Of a stretch of 32,529 nucleotides of DNA, positions 1 to 7,549 are shown one piece after another (positions within the stretch are counted from its first letter, which is position 1; each line of letters begins with the position of its first letter). The DNA is from UBA5794 sp965368815. GTDB lineage: Bacteria > Actinomycetota > Acidimicrobiia > Spongiisociales > UBA5794. The translations under genes were made by a program, and so were the position numbers. Where the stretch lies: contig CBDUOH010000016.1 of the NCBI GenBank assembly GCA_965368815.1, forward strand, positions 1 through 32,529, given 5' to 3'. The notes beneath the pieces are model-generated. The model did no database searches and was not told where the DNA came from. It saw nothing but the letters and a program-made list of their open reading frames with translations.

Positions 1-43
1 CAGGTCTCACCCTTGCCGGTGCCCGTACCTGTCGAGGGTCGTG

Positions 44-1081
44 ATGGCTGACACCCAAACAGGGGGCGATACCTCGACCGTCGATGGGGCCCCCCTCTCC
101 CCTGTCGTCACCGCGGCGCTCATTGCGGTGACGTCACTCCTCGGGATCGCATTCGGGTCGTCGATAGCCGGCGTCAACGCCGTGGTACTCGCATTGGTGT
201 TCGGTCTCGTGATCGCCAACGTCGGTCCTCGACGAAATCTGCACGACACGGTCGTCGACGTCGTACTCGGACCTTGGCTCAAGACCTCGATCGTGTTGCT
301 CGGCGCCGGGGTGAATCTGTCACTGTTGTCGAGCATCGCCGGCCCCGTTCTGGCGATCATCGCGGTGTCGGTTGCCATCGGCCTTGCATCAGCGTTCGTG
401 ATCGGAAGCAAGTTGCGCATCGGGCGCCGACCGTCGATCCTGATCGGCGTCGGGACTTCCATCTGTGGGGCGTCTGCCATCGCCGCCGTGGCACCGATCA
501 TCGGCGCCAAACGCGACGAGATGGCGCTGGCCCTTGGCACCGTGTTCACGTTCAACGCCGCCGCGCTGATCCTCTACCCGATTCTCGGTACCTGGATGGG
601 GCTCGATCAGACTCTCTTCGGTGCGTGGGCGGGGATCGGAGTCCACGACACGGCGACGTCCGTGGCGACCGGGTTCGCCTATGGCGACGTGGCAGGCGAG
701 ATCGCCACGCTCACCAAGCTGACCCGGACCCTCTTCCTGATCCCGCTCATCCTGTTCCTTGGTTCCCGCGCTTCGGTTCTCCGCCCGGAGGGATCGGAGG
801 GCCCCAAGCCAAGAGTGGGGATCCCTTGGTTCATCGTCGGCTTCGTCGCCTTCGCGATCGCCAACACGATGGGTGTCCTCGGCTCCGTGGGTGACGTATT
901 CAACGACATCGCCAAGTACGCAATCGTGGCAGTGGTTGCAGCAACGGCGCTGTCGCTGCGGCTGGCGGACGTGACCCGGCTCGGAAGGGACGTGGCGATC
1001 ACCGGGGTTGCGGCGAGCCTTGCAGTCGGGGTCGTATCCCTCGCGGCCCTGTTGGTGTTCCTCTCGGTCGGTGCGACCTAG
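44..1081 (+). CDS. YeiH/UPF0324-family putative sulfate exporter
   Basis: Integral membrane protein of 345 aa. Hydrophobic segments run through almost the whole length (about ten predicted), starting near residue 20 after a polar N-terminus. The sequence GTSICGASAIAAVAPII near residue 145 is the signature of the YeiH/YadS-like family (UPF0324), annotated as putative sulfate exporters; the substrate is not established for most members. A GTG at 41 is directly followed by ATG at 44. I prefer ATG because GAGGG at 34-38 is then 5 nt away. The gene ends tail to tail with era, the two stop codons overlapping in CTAG at 1078-1081. It is the only gene on this strand before 12765, and only 43 bases lie upstream, so its promoter and neighbours are out of view. 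Family assignment is firm; function is only predicted. Confidence 0.85.
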   Translation: MADTQTGGDTSTVDGAPLSPVVTAALIAVTSLLGIAFGSSIAGVNAVVLALVFGLVIANVGPRRNLHDTVVDVVLGPWLKTSIVLLGAGVNLSLLSSIAGPVLAIIAVSVAIGLASAFVIGSKLRIGRRPSILIGVGTSICGASAIAAVAPIIGAKRDEMALALGTVFTFNAAALILYPILGTWMGLDQTLFGAWAGIGVHDTATSVATGFAYGDVAGEIATLTKLTRTLFLIPLILFLGSRASVLRPEGSEGPKPRVGIPWFIVGFVAFAIANTMGVLGSVGDVFNDIAKYAIVAVVAATALSLRLADVTRLGRDVAITGVAASLAVGVVSLAALLVFLSVGAT

Positions 1082-1098
1082 AACCCGAACCGATCGAG
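1063..1098. terminator. Bidirectional hairpin at the YeiH/era convergent ends
   Basis: CTCGGTCGGT (1063-1072) can pair with ACCGATCGAG (1089-1098): ten base pairs including one G-U when read on the plus strand. The overlapping stop codons of both genes sit in the 16-nt loop. Neither side has a T-run, so this is not a classical intrinsic terminator. It may still mark the shared 3' end of the two convergent transcripts. Confidence 0.35.
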
Positions 1099-1968
1099 CA
1101 TCTCGTCGCTCGACTGCCAGTCCTTCTCAACCTTGACCGTGAGGTCCAGGAAGACCTTCGTGCCGAACATGCGCTCGAGGTCGTAGCGCGCCGACGACCC
1201 GACCTCGCGCACCATCGCACCGCCCTTGCCTATGACCATGCCCTTTTGCGACTCCCGCTCGACATAGGCGGTCGCCACCACGTGGGTGACGCCGTTCTCC
1301 ATTTCGGCGATGTCGGACACCACCACCGTCAGTGAGTGAGGGAGTTCATCCCTCAGGCGCGACAAGTACTTCTCACGGACGAGTTCGGCTGCGAGCAGGG
1401 CATCGGGTTGATCGGTGGTGGCATCAACCGGGAAGAAGAACGGGCCGGGCTGCAATCTCGAGACCAGTTCACCGATCACGAGATCCGTCCCGTCGCGCTT
1501 GAGCGCCGAAACGGGCACATACGCGTCGAAGTCCCACGCTCCCGCTCTGGTGAGTTGCTCACCGATCTGTTCCGGTTTGGCCCGGTCGACCTTGTTGATC
1601 ACAACGACCGTCGGCGTTCGTGCTTCAAGCAGCCTCTCGGCGATGAGTTGATCACCCGGGCCGACCGGCTGGGTGGCGTCGATCACGAACACGGCGGCGT
1701 CGCTTTCGGCCAGCGACCCGTACACGAGAGCGTTGAGCCTCTCGCCGAGTTGCGTCCTGGGTTTGTGGATTCCCGGCGTATCGATGAACACGATCTGTGC
1801 GTTCTCGTCCTCGAGCGTGAGTACGCCGCGTATCGTGTTGCGGGTTGTCTGAGGGCGTGGCGACGTGATGGCGATCTTGTCGCCGACGAGGGCGTTGACC
1901 AACGTCGACTTTCCTACGTTGGGGCGGCCGACAATCGAGATGAACCCTGACCGCTGCTCACCGCTCAC
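1078..1968 (-). CDS. era: GTPase Era
   Basis: Ribosome-assembly GTPase that binds the 3' end of 16S rRNA, 296 aa, a normal family length. Visible motifs are G1 GRPNVGKS (14-21), the G2 region TTRNTIRG (41-48), G3 DTPG (63-66), G4 NKVD (125-128) and G5 SAL (154-156). A C-terminal KH domain follows, with the GMVIGKGGAMVREVG loop at 243-257. The start is GTG, and GTGA at 1965-1968 overlaps the corC stop by 4 nt, so translation is probably coupled. It is the last gene of the phoH-pgpH-ybeY-corC-era chain, an order conserved in many Gram-positive bacteria. No odd features were seen. Confidence 0.97.
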   Translation of the reverse strand: MSGEQRSGFISIVGRPNVGKSTLVNALVGDKIAITSPRPQTTRNTIRGVLTLEDENAQIVFIDTPGIHKPRTQLGERLNALVYGSLAESDAAVFVIDATQPVGPGDQLIAERLLEARTPTVVVINKVDRAKPEQIGEQLTRAGAWDFDAYVPVSALKRDGTDLVIGELVSRLQPGPFFFPVDATTDQPDALLAAELVREKYLSRLRDELPHSLTVVVSDIAEMENGVTHVVATAYVERESQKGMVIGKGGAMVREVGSSARYDLERMFGTKVFLDLTVKVEKDWQSSDEMLDRFGF

Positions 1969-3146
1969 GTACGTCCGACCCTCACCTTGGCAACGCGTCG
2001 ACCCTGGACCGACGTCGTCGTAAAGGTAAGGCCGTCATGATCGAACGATTCGCCCTCTTCGGGCACCCGACCAGCGAGCTCCAACACGAGACCACCAACG
2101 GTGTCCCATTCATCGGACGGCAGGTCGATGCCCACCAGTGCGGCAAGATCATCGACGCCCATGCGGGCGTCGACCATGAATCCGCCGTTGACCTCGACCA
2201 CCATCGGCTCTTCCTCGTCGAACTCGTCCGCGATCTCACCGACGATCTCCTCAACGAGGTCCTCGATGGTGATGAGCCCCGCTGTGCCTCCGAACTCATC
2301 CACCACGATGGCCATGTGCTGTTGGTTGGCTTGCATCTCGCGGAGCAGTTCGAAGATCGGCTTCGTTTCCGGGATGAAGTACGGGTCCCTTGCCACATCG
2401 GCAGCCACGCCCGGTTCAGCCTCCCGGTCGAAGAGTTCGAGCAGATCGCGTGAGAACAGGACCCCGATCACATGATCAACGCCGTCTCCCGTCACCGGGA
2501 TACGGGAGCGGCCGCTCTCGAGCACGAGATCGACGGCGTCATCGGTGGACGCCGATCCAGCGATGGTGATCATGTCCGTCCTCGGGACCATGACCTCACG
2601 CACGATCGTCTCGGTGAATTCGAGCACCGAACGGATGAGGGTGCGTTCCTCGGCGTCGGCAGCCTCGTGCTCTTCGACGATTTCTTCGACCTCGTCCATG
2701 TCCGCTATCAGATCGCTCGCCACATCGCCGAAGCGCACAGCCAGAACCAAGGCACGCGCAAGGCGGTACGCCAACACCCCCGGGCGTGCACGACCGATCC
2801 GTCGGGGGATGATGTCGACCGCGAGCAGAAGCGCTCCGGCCATGACCACCAGCGAGAGTGCAAGGAACCAACCGGACATCGAGTCCGTGATCGCCCATGT
2901 CAATGGGATGACGGCAAGGACGGTGAGGAAGGTGACCGAGGTACCGAGCGAAGGCTGCAGTCTCGACCGATCCTCGAGGAGCCCGGCAACTGTCGTGGCA
3001 CCGGGAACGTCCTCGGCGACAGCCCTGAGTGCGTCGGCACGCGCTGTTCGGATGAGGCTTGCACCGCCGGCGCGGATGACACCGGCGAACACCACCAGCA
3101 AGGACGCAAACGTGACGCCGACGATGATTCCGGTCTGCCCGGTCAT
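1965..3146 (-). CDS. CorC/HlyC (CNNM-like) membrane protein with CBS pair
   Basis: Protein of 393 aa. N-terminal hydrophobic segments lie at about 5-25, 70-90 and 92-112, followed by a tandem CBS (Bateman) region at about 185-305 containing VPRTDM and EFGGTAGLITIEDLVEEIVGE. The CorC_HlyC transporter-associated domain occupies about 315-390. The family has been linked to magnesium and cobalt homeostasis, and annotations as hemolysin are historical. The membrane part is shorter and less regular than a full CNNM transmembrane domain. ATG at 3146 overlaps the ybeY stop (ATGA) and the stop overlaps the era start (GTGA). Placement between ybeY and era is the usual one in actinobacteria and firmicutes. 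Family is certain; the transported ion is not. Confidence 0.9.
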   Translation of the reverse strand: MTGQTGIIVGVTFASLLVVFAGVIRAGGASLIRTARADALRAVAEDVPGATTVAGLLEDRSRLQPSLGTSVTFLTVLAVIPLTWAITDSMSGWFLALSLVVMAGALLLAVDIIPRRIGRARPGVLAYRLARALVLAVRFGDVASDLIADMDEVEEIVEEHEAADAEERTLIRSVLEFTETIVREVMVPRTDMITIAGSASTDDAVDLVLESGRSRIPVTGDGVDHVIGVLFSRDLLELFDREAEPGVAADVARDPYFIPETKPIFELLREMQANQQHMAIVVDEFGGTAGLITIEDLVEEIVGEIADEFDEEEPMVVEVNGGFMVDARMGVDDLAALVGIDLPSDEWDTVGGLVLELAGRVPEEGESFDHDGLTFTTTSVQGRRVAKVRVGRT

Positions 3147-3607
3147 CGGCGCTCGATCCCGACCGTGGCGAGCAGCTCACGCTCTCGTGCTTCCATGGCT
3201 TGTGCATCGGCGTCGGTCATGTGGTCCCACCCGAGGAGGTGGAGCAATCCATGGCAGACCATCAGATGGAGTTCGTCTGAAAAGGTCACTTCATACTCTG
3301 CGGCGTGTCGGTGCACAACATTGGTACAGATGAATATATCCCCCAATTCGACCGGTGGTCCACCTTCCACGCGCAATGGTGGTGAACCGGGCTCTGCGTC
3401 CTCGATCGGGAAGGACAGCACATCGGTCGGACCGGCCTTTCCCATGTGCTCGACGTTGAGTGCCGCGATTGTTGCATCGTCGACGAAATCGATGGTCACC
3501 GAGCAATCGTCGTCGAGACCTTCGGCCGCCAGCACCGCACTGGCAAAGGTCGCAATCACACCCGGGTCCACGTCAGGTGTATCAGGCTCGCTGACCGTGA
3601 CGTTCAT
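3143..3607 (-). CDS. ybeY: rRNA maturation endoribonuclease YbeY
   Basis: Zinc-dependent endoribonuclease acting in 16S rRNA 3'-end maturation and ribosome quality control, 154 aa. The diagnostic H-x3-H-x5-H motif is intact in HGLLHLLGWDH, with ligands H119, H123 and H129. TDVLSFP at 61-67 and LGDIFIC near 88-94 are also family-typical. The open frame extends to 3739, but I chose ATG at 3607. The extra 44 residues are Arg/Cys-rich, overlap pgpH and resemble no YbeY. The 3607 ATG forms an ATGA overlap with the pgpH stop, matching every other junction in this chain. Its own stop overlaps the corC ATG. Confidence 0.95.
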   Translation of the reverse strand: MNVTVSEPDTPDVDPGVIATFASAVLAAEGLDDDCSVTIDFVDDATIAALNVEHMGKAGPTDVLSFPIEDAEPGSPPLRVEGGPPVELGDIFICTNVVHRHAAEYEVTFSDELHLMVCHGLLHLLGWDHMTDADAQAMEARERELLATVGIERR

Positions 3608-5901
3608 GAACCGCCTGAACTCTTGGCGGTCGCTGCAGTGGGGAAATCGGGATAGTCGACCCGAGCGTGGTAGTACGAGGCAAGGGCAGACACGATCTCG
3701 GATTTGATGACGGTCAACTCGCCGAAGGTGAGCGCGCACTCGTCGAACTGGCCATCTTCGAGCTTCTCAGCGACGATCGCATCGACGAGTTTCGCCAGAC
3801 CAGGCTCCGTCGGCTGCTCGTTCTGCGCGTATGCCCGTGCAGCCGCCTCCGTTGCGTCAGAGATCATCACAATCGCCATCTCACGCCGTGTCGGTTTCTG
3901 GCCGTGATGACGGAACAGTTCAGGATCGACATCGGCGTCGTTCTTGAGTGCCTGGTGATAGAAGTAGCGGATCAGGCTGGTGCCGTGGTGCATCCGGATG
4001 CCATTGGCGACCTCGTCGGGGATCCGGTACTGCTTCGCGAGGTCGAGACCGTCGATCACGTGCTGTCGGATGATCCCGACGGATTGCACGGGTTCAAGCT
4101 CGTCGTGGGGGTTGTAGCCAAGCTGGTTCTCGACGAAATACTGAGGATGCTCCGTCTTGCCGAGATCGTGATACCACGCCGACGCCTGTGCAAGTAACGG
4201 ATCGGCGTTGATGGCGCGGGCTGCCCTGCCTGCAAGGGAGCCGACCAGCATCGAGTGGTTGAAGGTTCCCGGTGCCTTCTCCTCGAGCAATTGGAGCGCT
4301 GGGTGGTTTCTGTCGAGCAGGTCGAGCAGCGACATGGTCGTGGTCACACCGAACGCGGTCTCGAGGAACGACACAAGCCCCTGACCGATGAAGCCACCGA
4401 TGACGGCACCGGCGAGTGCCCATCCGAGCGCCTCGGTTGCATCACCGAGCGTTGCGCCGGAGGTGAACAGCAGCTCAAGCCCGGCTGCCACAGGTGCGGC
4501 AACCGCGGCAGACCCGAGTACGGACAACCTGAGCTGAGACCGTGTGGACACCGATGACACGAATGCCACAGGGATCGCAGCGGCAACACCCACGTACACG
4601 GTGTAGGCGATGTCACCTGTCGCAACGGCGGTGAAACCAGCCATCGGTAACGCAAGGAGCAGCGCCGTGCGCTGATCGAACAGGATCGCCGCCATGACAC
4701 CGATCGCCACAGCAGGCACGATGTAGCCGAGCGGGTGGTTGTCCGCCGACGACACAAGCTCAGGGATCCTCGAAGCAGCGGCTGCGAGTACCACGATCAC
4801 GGACAACAGCGCGATGTCCCGCGGGCGTTCGAAGTGCGATGGCGCGATTCGCCACAGGAGGAACGCTGCGATCAGGACGCTGATGGTTCCGAACAGGGCC
4901 ATCGCCCAGGGTGAAACCCCGGACTTCGCCTCGGGTTCGTACAGCTCGAGTTCCTGGATGGCCGCAACCTGCACACTGGTGAGCGTCTCGCCCTCGGCGG
5001 CGATCGTGTCACCGAACGCGAAGCTCGTGGTCTGAATCGGGACCGAAGCGCGCGCTGCCTGGCGGTCCCGCTCCCATTGCGCCTCGTCGACGGCCTCGTT
5101 GACCTGGAGACTGCGAGCCACGAGCGACGCAAGCGCGTCATGCGTGGTACCGATGTCCTCCTCGGGGATCCCGACGATCGACATCGGTGGCCTGGTCTCG
5201 GACGACAGATACTTGTTCCGGACCGTCGCGAGGTCTGAATCCCTGATCCCGTTGGAGAGTTCGTCCTGTGCCCAGCCCTGCGCCTGGGCCTGCATGTCGG
5301 GGAACACCGAACTGGCGCCCTCGGCGACGCGCTCGAAGTCATTCTCCTGGAGCTCGACGAATTGGGTGATTGTCTCACGGGTATAGATCGCGTAGGTCCG
5401 CATCAGGTCATCGATCTGATCCTCGAGGTCACGACGCGGGAGTGTGGTGGTCGTCGTCTCCGGAGGCAATGTGGTGGTCGTCGTCTCAGCCGATGTCGTC
5501 GTCGACGAGTCGGGCGGCTGGGTTGTGGTCACGTCCGGGACCGTTGTGGTCGTCGTTGCCGGTGTGGGTGGCAGGGCGTTGGCACGCAGATCGGCAAAGA
5601 ACACGCTGATGTCGTTGATGACATTCTGCGTCGTGGTCTGGTTGATGTTGTACGGCGCCGGGACGTTGTTCTCCTCGAGCTGCCTCGCGGCCTCGGTCTT
5701 GTCCGGGTCCGCGATCTCGGACGTCGAGGCGTTTGCGACGAACTTCTGCGGCGAAGGCTCTCCGGCTGCGATCTCGGGAGGAACCGTCACAACCCGCTCA
5801 TAGCCGAGCGTGAGGATCCCGGCGGTCAGCACGATCGTCACGATGAGCAGCCCGAAGCTGACCAGCTTCTTGTTGTTGTCGACGAACTCGCTCATGGTCA
5901 T
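3604..5901 (-). CDS. pgpH: 7TM-HD family c-di-AMP phosphodiesterase PgpH (YqfF)
   Basis: Protein of 765 aa. One transmembrane helix (about 13-33) precedes an extracytoplasmic 7TMR-HDED region (about 35-330), then a seven-helix 7TMR-HD block (about 332-515) and a cytoplasmic HD domain. The metal-binding residues expected for HD hydrolases are present: H549, H578-D579 in WYHDLGKTEHPQYF, H614, H638/H639 and D682. PgpH homologues hydrolyse cyclic di-AMP; that activity here is inferred from the family. An insertion at about 113-155 of Thr, Pro and Ser is unusual and is probably a flexible extracytoplasmic linker. The first ATG (5901) is kept because it forms ATGA with the phoH stop; a second Met is at codon 3. 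Placement between phoH and ybeY matches Firmicutes. Mycobacteria, to my knowledge, lack it. Confidence 0.93.
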   Translation of the reverse strand: MTMSEFVDNNKKLVSFGLLIVTIVLTAGILTLGYERVVTVPPEIAAGEPSPQKFVANASTSEIADPDKTEAARQLEENNVPAPYNINQTTTQNVINDISVFFADLRANALPPTPATTTTTVPDVTTTQPPDSSTTTSAETTTTTLPPETTTTTLPRRDLEDQIDDLMRTYAIYTRETITQFVELQENDFERVAEGASSVFPDMQAQAQGWAQDELSNGIRDSDLATVRNKYLSSETRPPMSIVGIPEEDIGTTHDALASLVARSLQVNEAVDEAQWERDRQAARASVPIQTTSFAFGDTIAAEGETLTSVQVAAIQELELYEPEAKSGVSPWAMALFGTISVLIAAFLLWRIAPSHFERPRDIALLSVIVVLAAAASRIPELVSSADNHPLGYIVPAVAIGVMAAILFDQRTALLLALPMAGFTAVATGDIAYTVYVGVAAAIPVAFVSSVSTRSQLRLSVLGSAAVAAPVAAGLELLFTSGATLGDATEALGWALAGAVIGGFIGQGLVSFLETAFGVTTTMSLLDLLDRNHPALQLLEEKAPGTFNHSMLVGSLAGRAARAINADPLLAQASAWYHDLGKTEHPQYFVENQLGYNPHDELEPVQSVGIIRQHVIDGLDLAKQYRIPDEVANGIRMHHGTSLIRYFYHQALKNDADVDPELFRHHGQKPTRREMAIVMISDATEAAARAYAQNEQPTEPGLAKLVDAIVAEKLEDGQFDECALTFGELTVIKSEIVSALASYYHARVDYPDFPTAATAKSSGGS

Positions 5902-6878
5902 GAGCTTCGATCCAGTTCAGCCTCGTATGCGGCGTACGCGTCGACGATTGCCGCAACGATGCGGTGCCGGACGACGTCGTCGCCGCTGAGTTCGACAAAC
6001 CCCACGCCATCGACCTGTCGCAGGACGCGTCGGACAACACCGAGCCCCGACGGTCGACCGTTGGGGAGGTCCATCTGGGTCACGTCCCCGGTGACCACCA
6101 TCTTGGAATTGAAACCGAGGCGGGTGAGGAACATCTTCATCTGTTCCGGTGTGGTGTTCTGTGCCTCATCGAGCACGACAAAGGCATCGTTGAGCGTCCG
6201 GCCCCGCATGTACGCCAAGGGAGCGATCTCGATCGTTGCCTGGTCCATCAGGCGGCCGGTTTCCTCAGGACCGAGCATCTCGTACAAAGCGTCGTACAGC
6301 GGTCGCAGATACGGATCGACCTTTGCGGCGAGGTCGCCGGGGAGGAACCCCAACCGCTCGCCTGCCTCGACGGCCGGGCGTGACAGGATGATCCGACGAA
6401 CCGATCCCGTGACGAGGGCCTCGACCGCGCACGCCATGGCGAGATACGTCTTACCGGTGCCGGCAGGTCCGATACCGAACACCATCGTGTTCTCACGGAT
6501 CGAATCCACATATCGCTTCTGACCGAGGGTCTTGGCGCGGACCACCTTGCCGCGGCCGACGGCGATGGCGTCGGTGAAGACACCCGATGGCTTGGGAACA
6601 TCGGTCTTGACCATCGTGATCACACGGTCGACGCGGTCCGAGTCGAGGGATTGCCCTTCCTGGACGAGCACGAGGAGCTCATCGATCACCTTGTGCGCCA
6701 TTGCGGTATCGGCATCGGGTCCGTCGATGTCGATCTCGTTGCCCCGAGCCACCAGGCGCGCCGAAGGGAACGCGTCCTGGACGCGTTTGAGGTGCACATC
6801 CCGATTACCCAACAATTCGACCATGAGATGGTTGGACGGAACGCGGACCCTGGTGTCTGTGTCAGGTGGGTAGGTCAA
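5898..6878 (-). CDS. phoH: PhoH-family ATPase (PhoH-like)
   Basis: Cytoplasmic P-loop ATPase of 326 aa, the usual length for the PhoH-like proteins encoded next to ybeY. Walker A is GPAGTGKT at 137-144 and Walker B is VVLDEAQN at 234-241. TGDVTQMDLP near 263-272 and SGLGVVRRVL are also family-conserved. Residues 15-90 form the N-terminal KH-like portion. The family is implicated in RNA metabolism; the exact reaction is unsettled. The start appears to be TTG (6876-6878), with AGGA 8 nt upstream; the first in-frame Met (residue 19) would cut into the conserved N-terminus. It is the first gene of the five-gene chain ending at era, with a candidate promoter in the 100 bp upstream. Despite the name, phosphate control is not shown here. 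Confidence 0.93.
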   Translation of the reverse strand: MTYPPDTDTRVRVPSNHLMVELLGNRDVHLKRVQDAFPSARLVARGNEIDIDGPDADTAMAHKVIDELLVLVQEGQSLDSDRVDRVITMVKTDVPKPSGVFTDAIAVGRGKVVRAKTLGQKRYVDSIRENTMVFGIGPAGTGKTYLAMACAVEALVTGSVRRIILSRPAVEAGERLGFLPGDLAAKVDPYLRPLYDALYEMLGPEETGRLMDQATIEIAPLAYMRGRTLNDAFVVLDEAQNTTPEQMKMFLTRLGFNSKMVVTGDVTQMDLPNGRPSGLGVVRRVLRQVDGVGFVELSGDDVVRHRIVAAIVDAYAAYEAELDRSS

Positions 6879-6930
6879 GACCTAGTTCCTGTCTCCTGGC
6901 AGATAAAGGACCGCTCGTAAGCGTCGCGGA

Positions 6931-6936
6931 AGTATA
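6931..6936 (-). promoter_or_regulatory. Candidate -10 element for the phoH operon
   Basis: Read on the minus strand, TATACT (5 of 6 to the TATAAT consensus) lies about 50 nt upstream of the phoH start. It is the only good -10 in the gap after the BldD-like gene. The matching -35 (CTGTCG at 6954-6959) is poor. GTCGCG (6923-6928) and CGCGAC (6941-6946) form an inverted repeat centred on this -10, which could be an operator. Confidence 0.3.
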
Positions 6937-6937
6937 T

Positions 6938-6968
6938 CCACGCGACCCTTGTACGACAGGGTACGTGG
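6938..6968 (-). terminator. Stem-loop after the BldD-like gene
   Basis: On the minus strand CCACG pairs with CGTGG, and inside that ACCCTGT pairs with ACAAGGGT (one bulged A) around a CGT loop. The structure begins 12 nt after the stop codon of the BldD-like gene and lies just upstream of the candidate phoH -10. There is no U-tract, so termination is plausible but unproven. Confidence 0.4.
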
Positions 6969-6980
6969 AAGGAGGTGGGT

Positions 6981-7433
6981 TCAGCTGTCTCTTTGGATCT
7001 GAGTGACCAGGTCGGCGCTCGACATGTCAAGGAGCATCGAGAGCATTGCCACATCCGAGCCCCGGATCGTCAGTACCCGCCCGTTGAAGTCCTGGCGTTG
7101 CACCTGGATCTGGGTCAGGAAGCGATCGATCACCGATGCAAGGGCTGCGTCGAGATCGTCGAGCTTGGTGAGGTCGATGGTCACCCCGTCTGCGGGCGTC
7201 GTGCGGGCCGGTGCGTTGTCCTGCTCGGGGAGCAGCTGGTTCGTGGGCACTTCGTAGCACGCGGCCAACCGATGGAGCCTGGGCAACGACACGCTTCGTT
7301 CGCCGCGCTCATAGGCGCCGAGCACGGCCGCTTTGAACTCTCCGTCCGTTGCACGGTGCACATCCTGGAGCGACATACCGCGCTGCATCCGGATGGCGCG
7401 CAGTCGCTCACCCACTCGCACGTTGTAGTCCAT
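6981..7433 (-). CDS. bldD: BldD-like XRE transcriptional regulator with c-di-GMP motif
   Basis: DNA-binding regulator of 150 aa. The N-terminal XRE helix-turn-helix covers about 5-68, with FKAAVLGAYERGERSVSL and EVPTNQLLP closely matching Streptomyces BldD. The C-terminal domain holds RQD (113-115), eight residues, then RGSD (124-127). This is the RxD-x8-RxxD signature through which Streptomyces BldD binds tetrameric cyclic di-GMP. Two adjacent ATGs occur at 7436 and 7433; GGAGG is 5 nt from the second, so I start there. The longer frame to 7538 adds a non-homologous leader that overlaps the regulatory repeats. The gene stands alone, with terminator-like hairpins on both sides. BldD is a c-di-GMP-responsive repressor of development in Streptomyces; targets here are unknown. 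Confidence 0.85.
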   Translation of the reverse strand: MDYNVRVGERLRAIRMQRGMSLQDVHRATDGEFKAAVLGAYERGERSVSLPRLHRLAACYEVPTNQLLPEQDNAPARTTPADGVTIDLTKLDDLDAALASVIDRFLTQIQVQRQDFNGRVLTIRGSDVAMLSMLLDMSSADLVTQIQRDS

Positions 7434-7450
7434 CATGCCCTCCAAAAGCC

Positions 7451-7492
7451 ACACAGAGCGTAAGCCCGAACACTCTCTGTGTACAGAGTCTA
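7451..7492 (-). promoter_or_regulatory. Promoter and repeated operator half-sites upstream of bldD
   Basis: CTCTGT (7475-7480) and ACAGAG (7483-7488) form a palindrome with a 2-nt centre. A further ACACAGAG at 7451-7458 can pair with CTCTGTGT (7475-7482) as a perfect 8-bp arm pair. There are thus three copies of the same half-site in 38 bp. A candidate -10, TAGACT on the minus strand (7487-7492), abuts the palindrome, so a bound protein would cover the transcription start. The sites do not resemble the published BldD box (AGTGA-n-TCACC). Confidence 0.4.
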
Positions 7493-7524
7493 ACCTCGGT
7501 TTTGTACCGTCGCATGCGAATGTA

Positions 7525-7548
7525 CCTGATTCCACCAAGGAATACAGG
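7525..7548 (-). terminator. Hairpin after dnaJ
   Basis: CCTG/CAGG and ATTCC/GGAAT pair around a 5-nt loop with a single unpaired base. The hairpin starts 1 nt after the dnaJ stop codon on the minus strand. No U-run follows. It probably marks the 3' end of the lepA-hemW-hrcA-dnaJ transcript. Confidence 0.4.
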
Positions 7549-7549
7549 A

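Noticed and set aside
2472..3707. 411-codon plus-strand open frame
   Set aside because: It lies antisense to corC and ybeY, whose products have complete conserved domains. Its translation is low-complexity and Arg/Asp/Ser-rich, typical of a GC-rich shadow.
5437..5565. DNA repeat in pgpH as a possible CRISPR or mobile-element end
   Set aside because: The repetition comes from Thr codons in an uninterrupted reading frame. There are no spacers or terminal inverted repeats.
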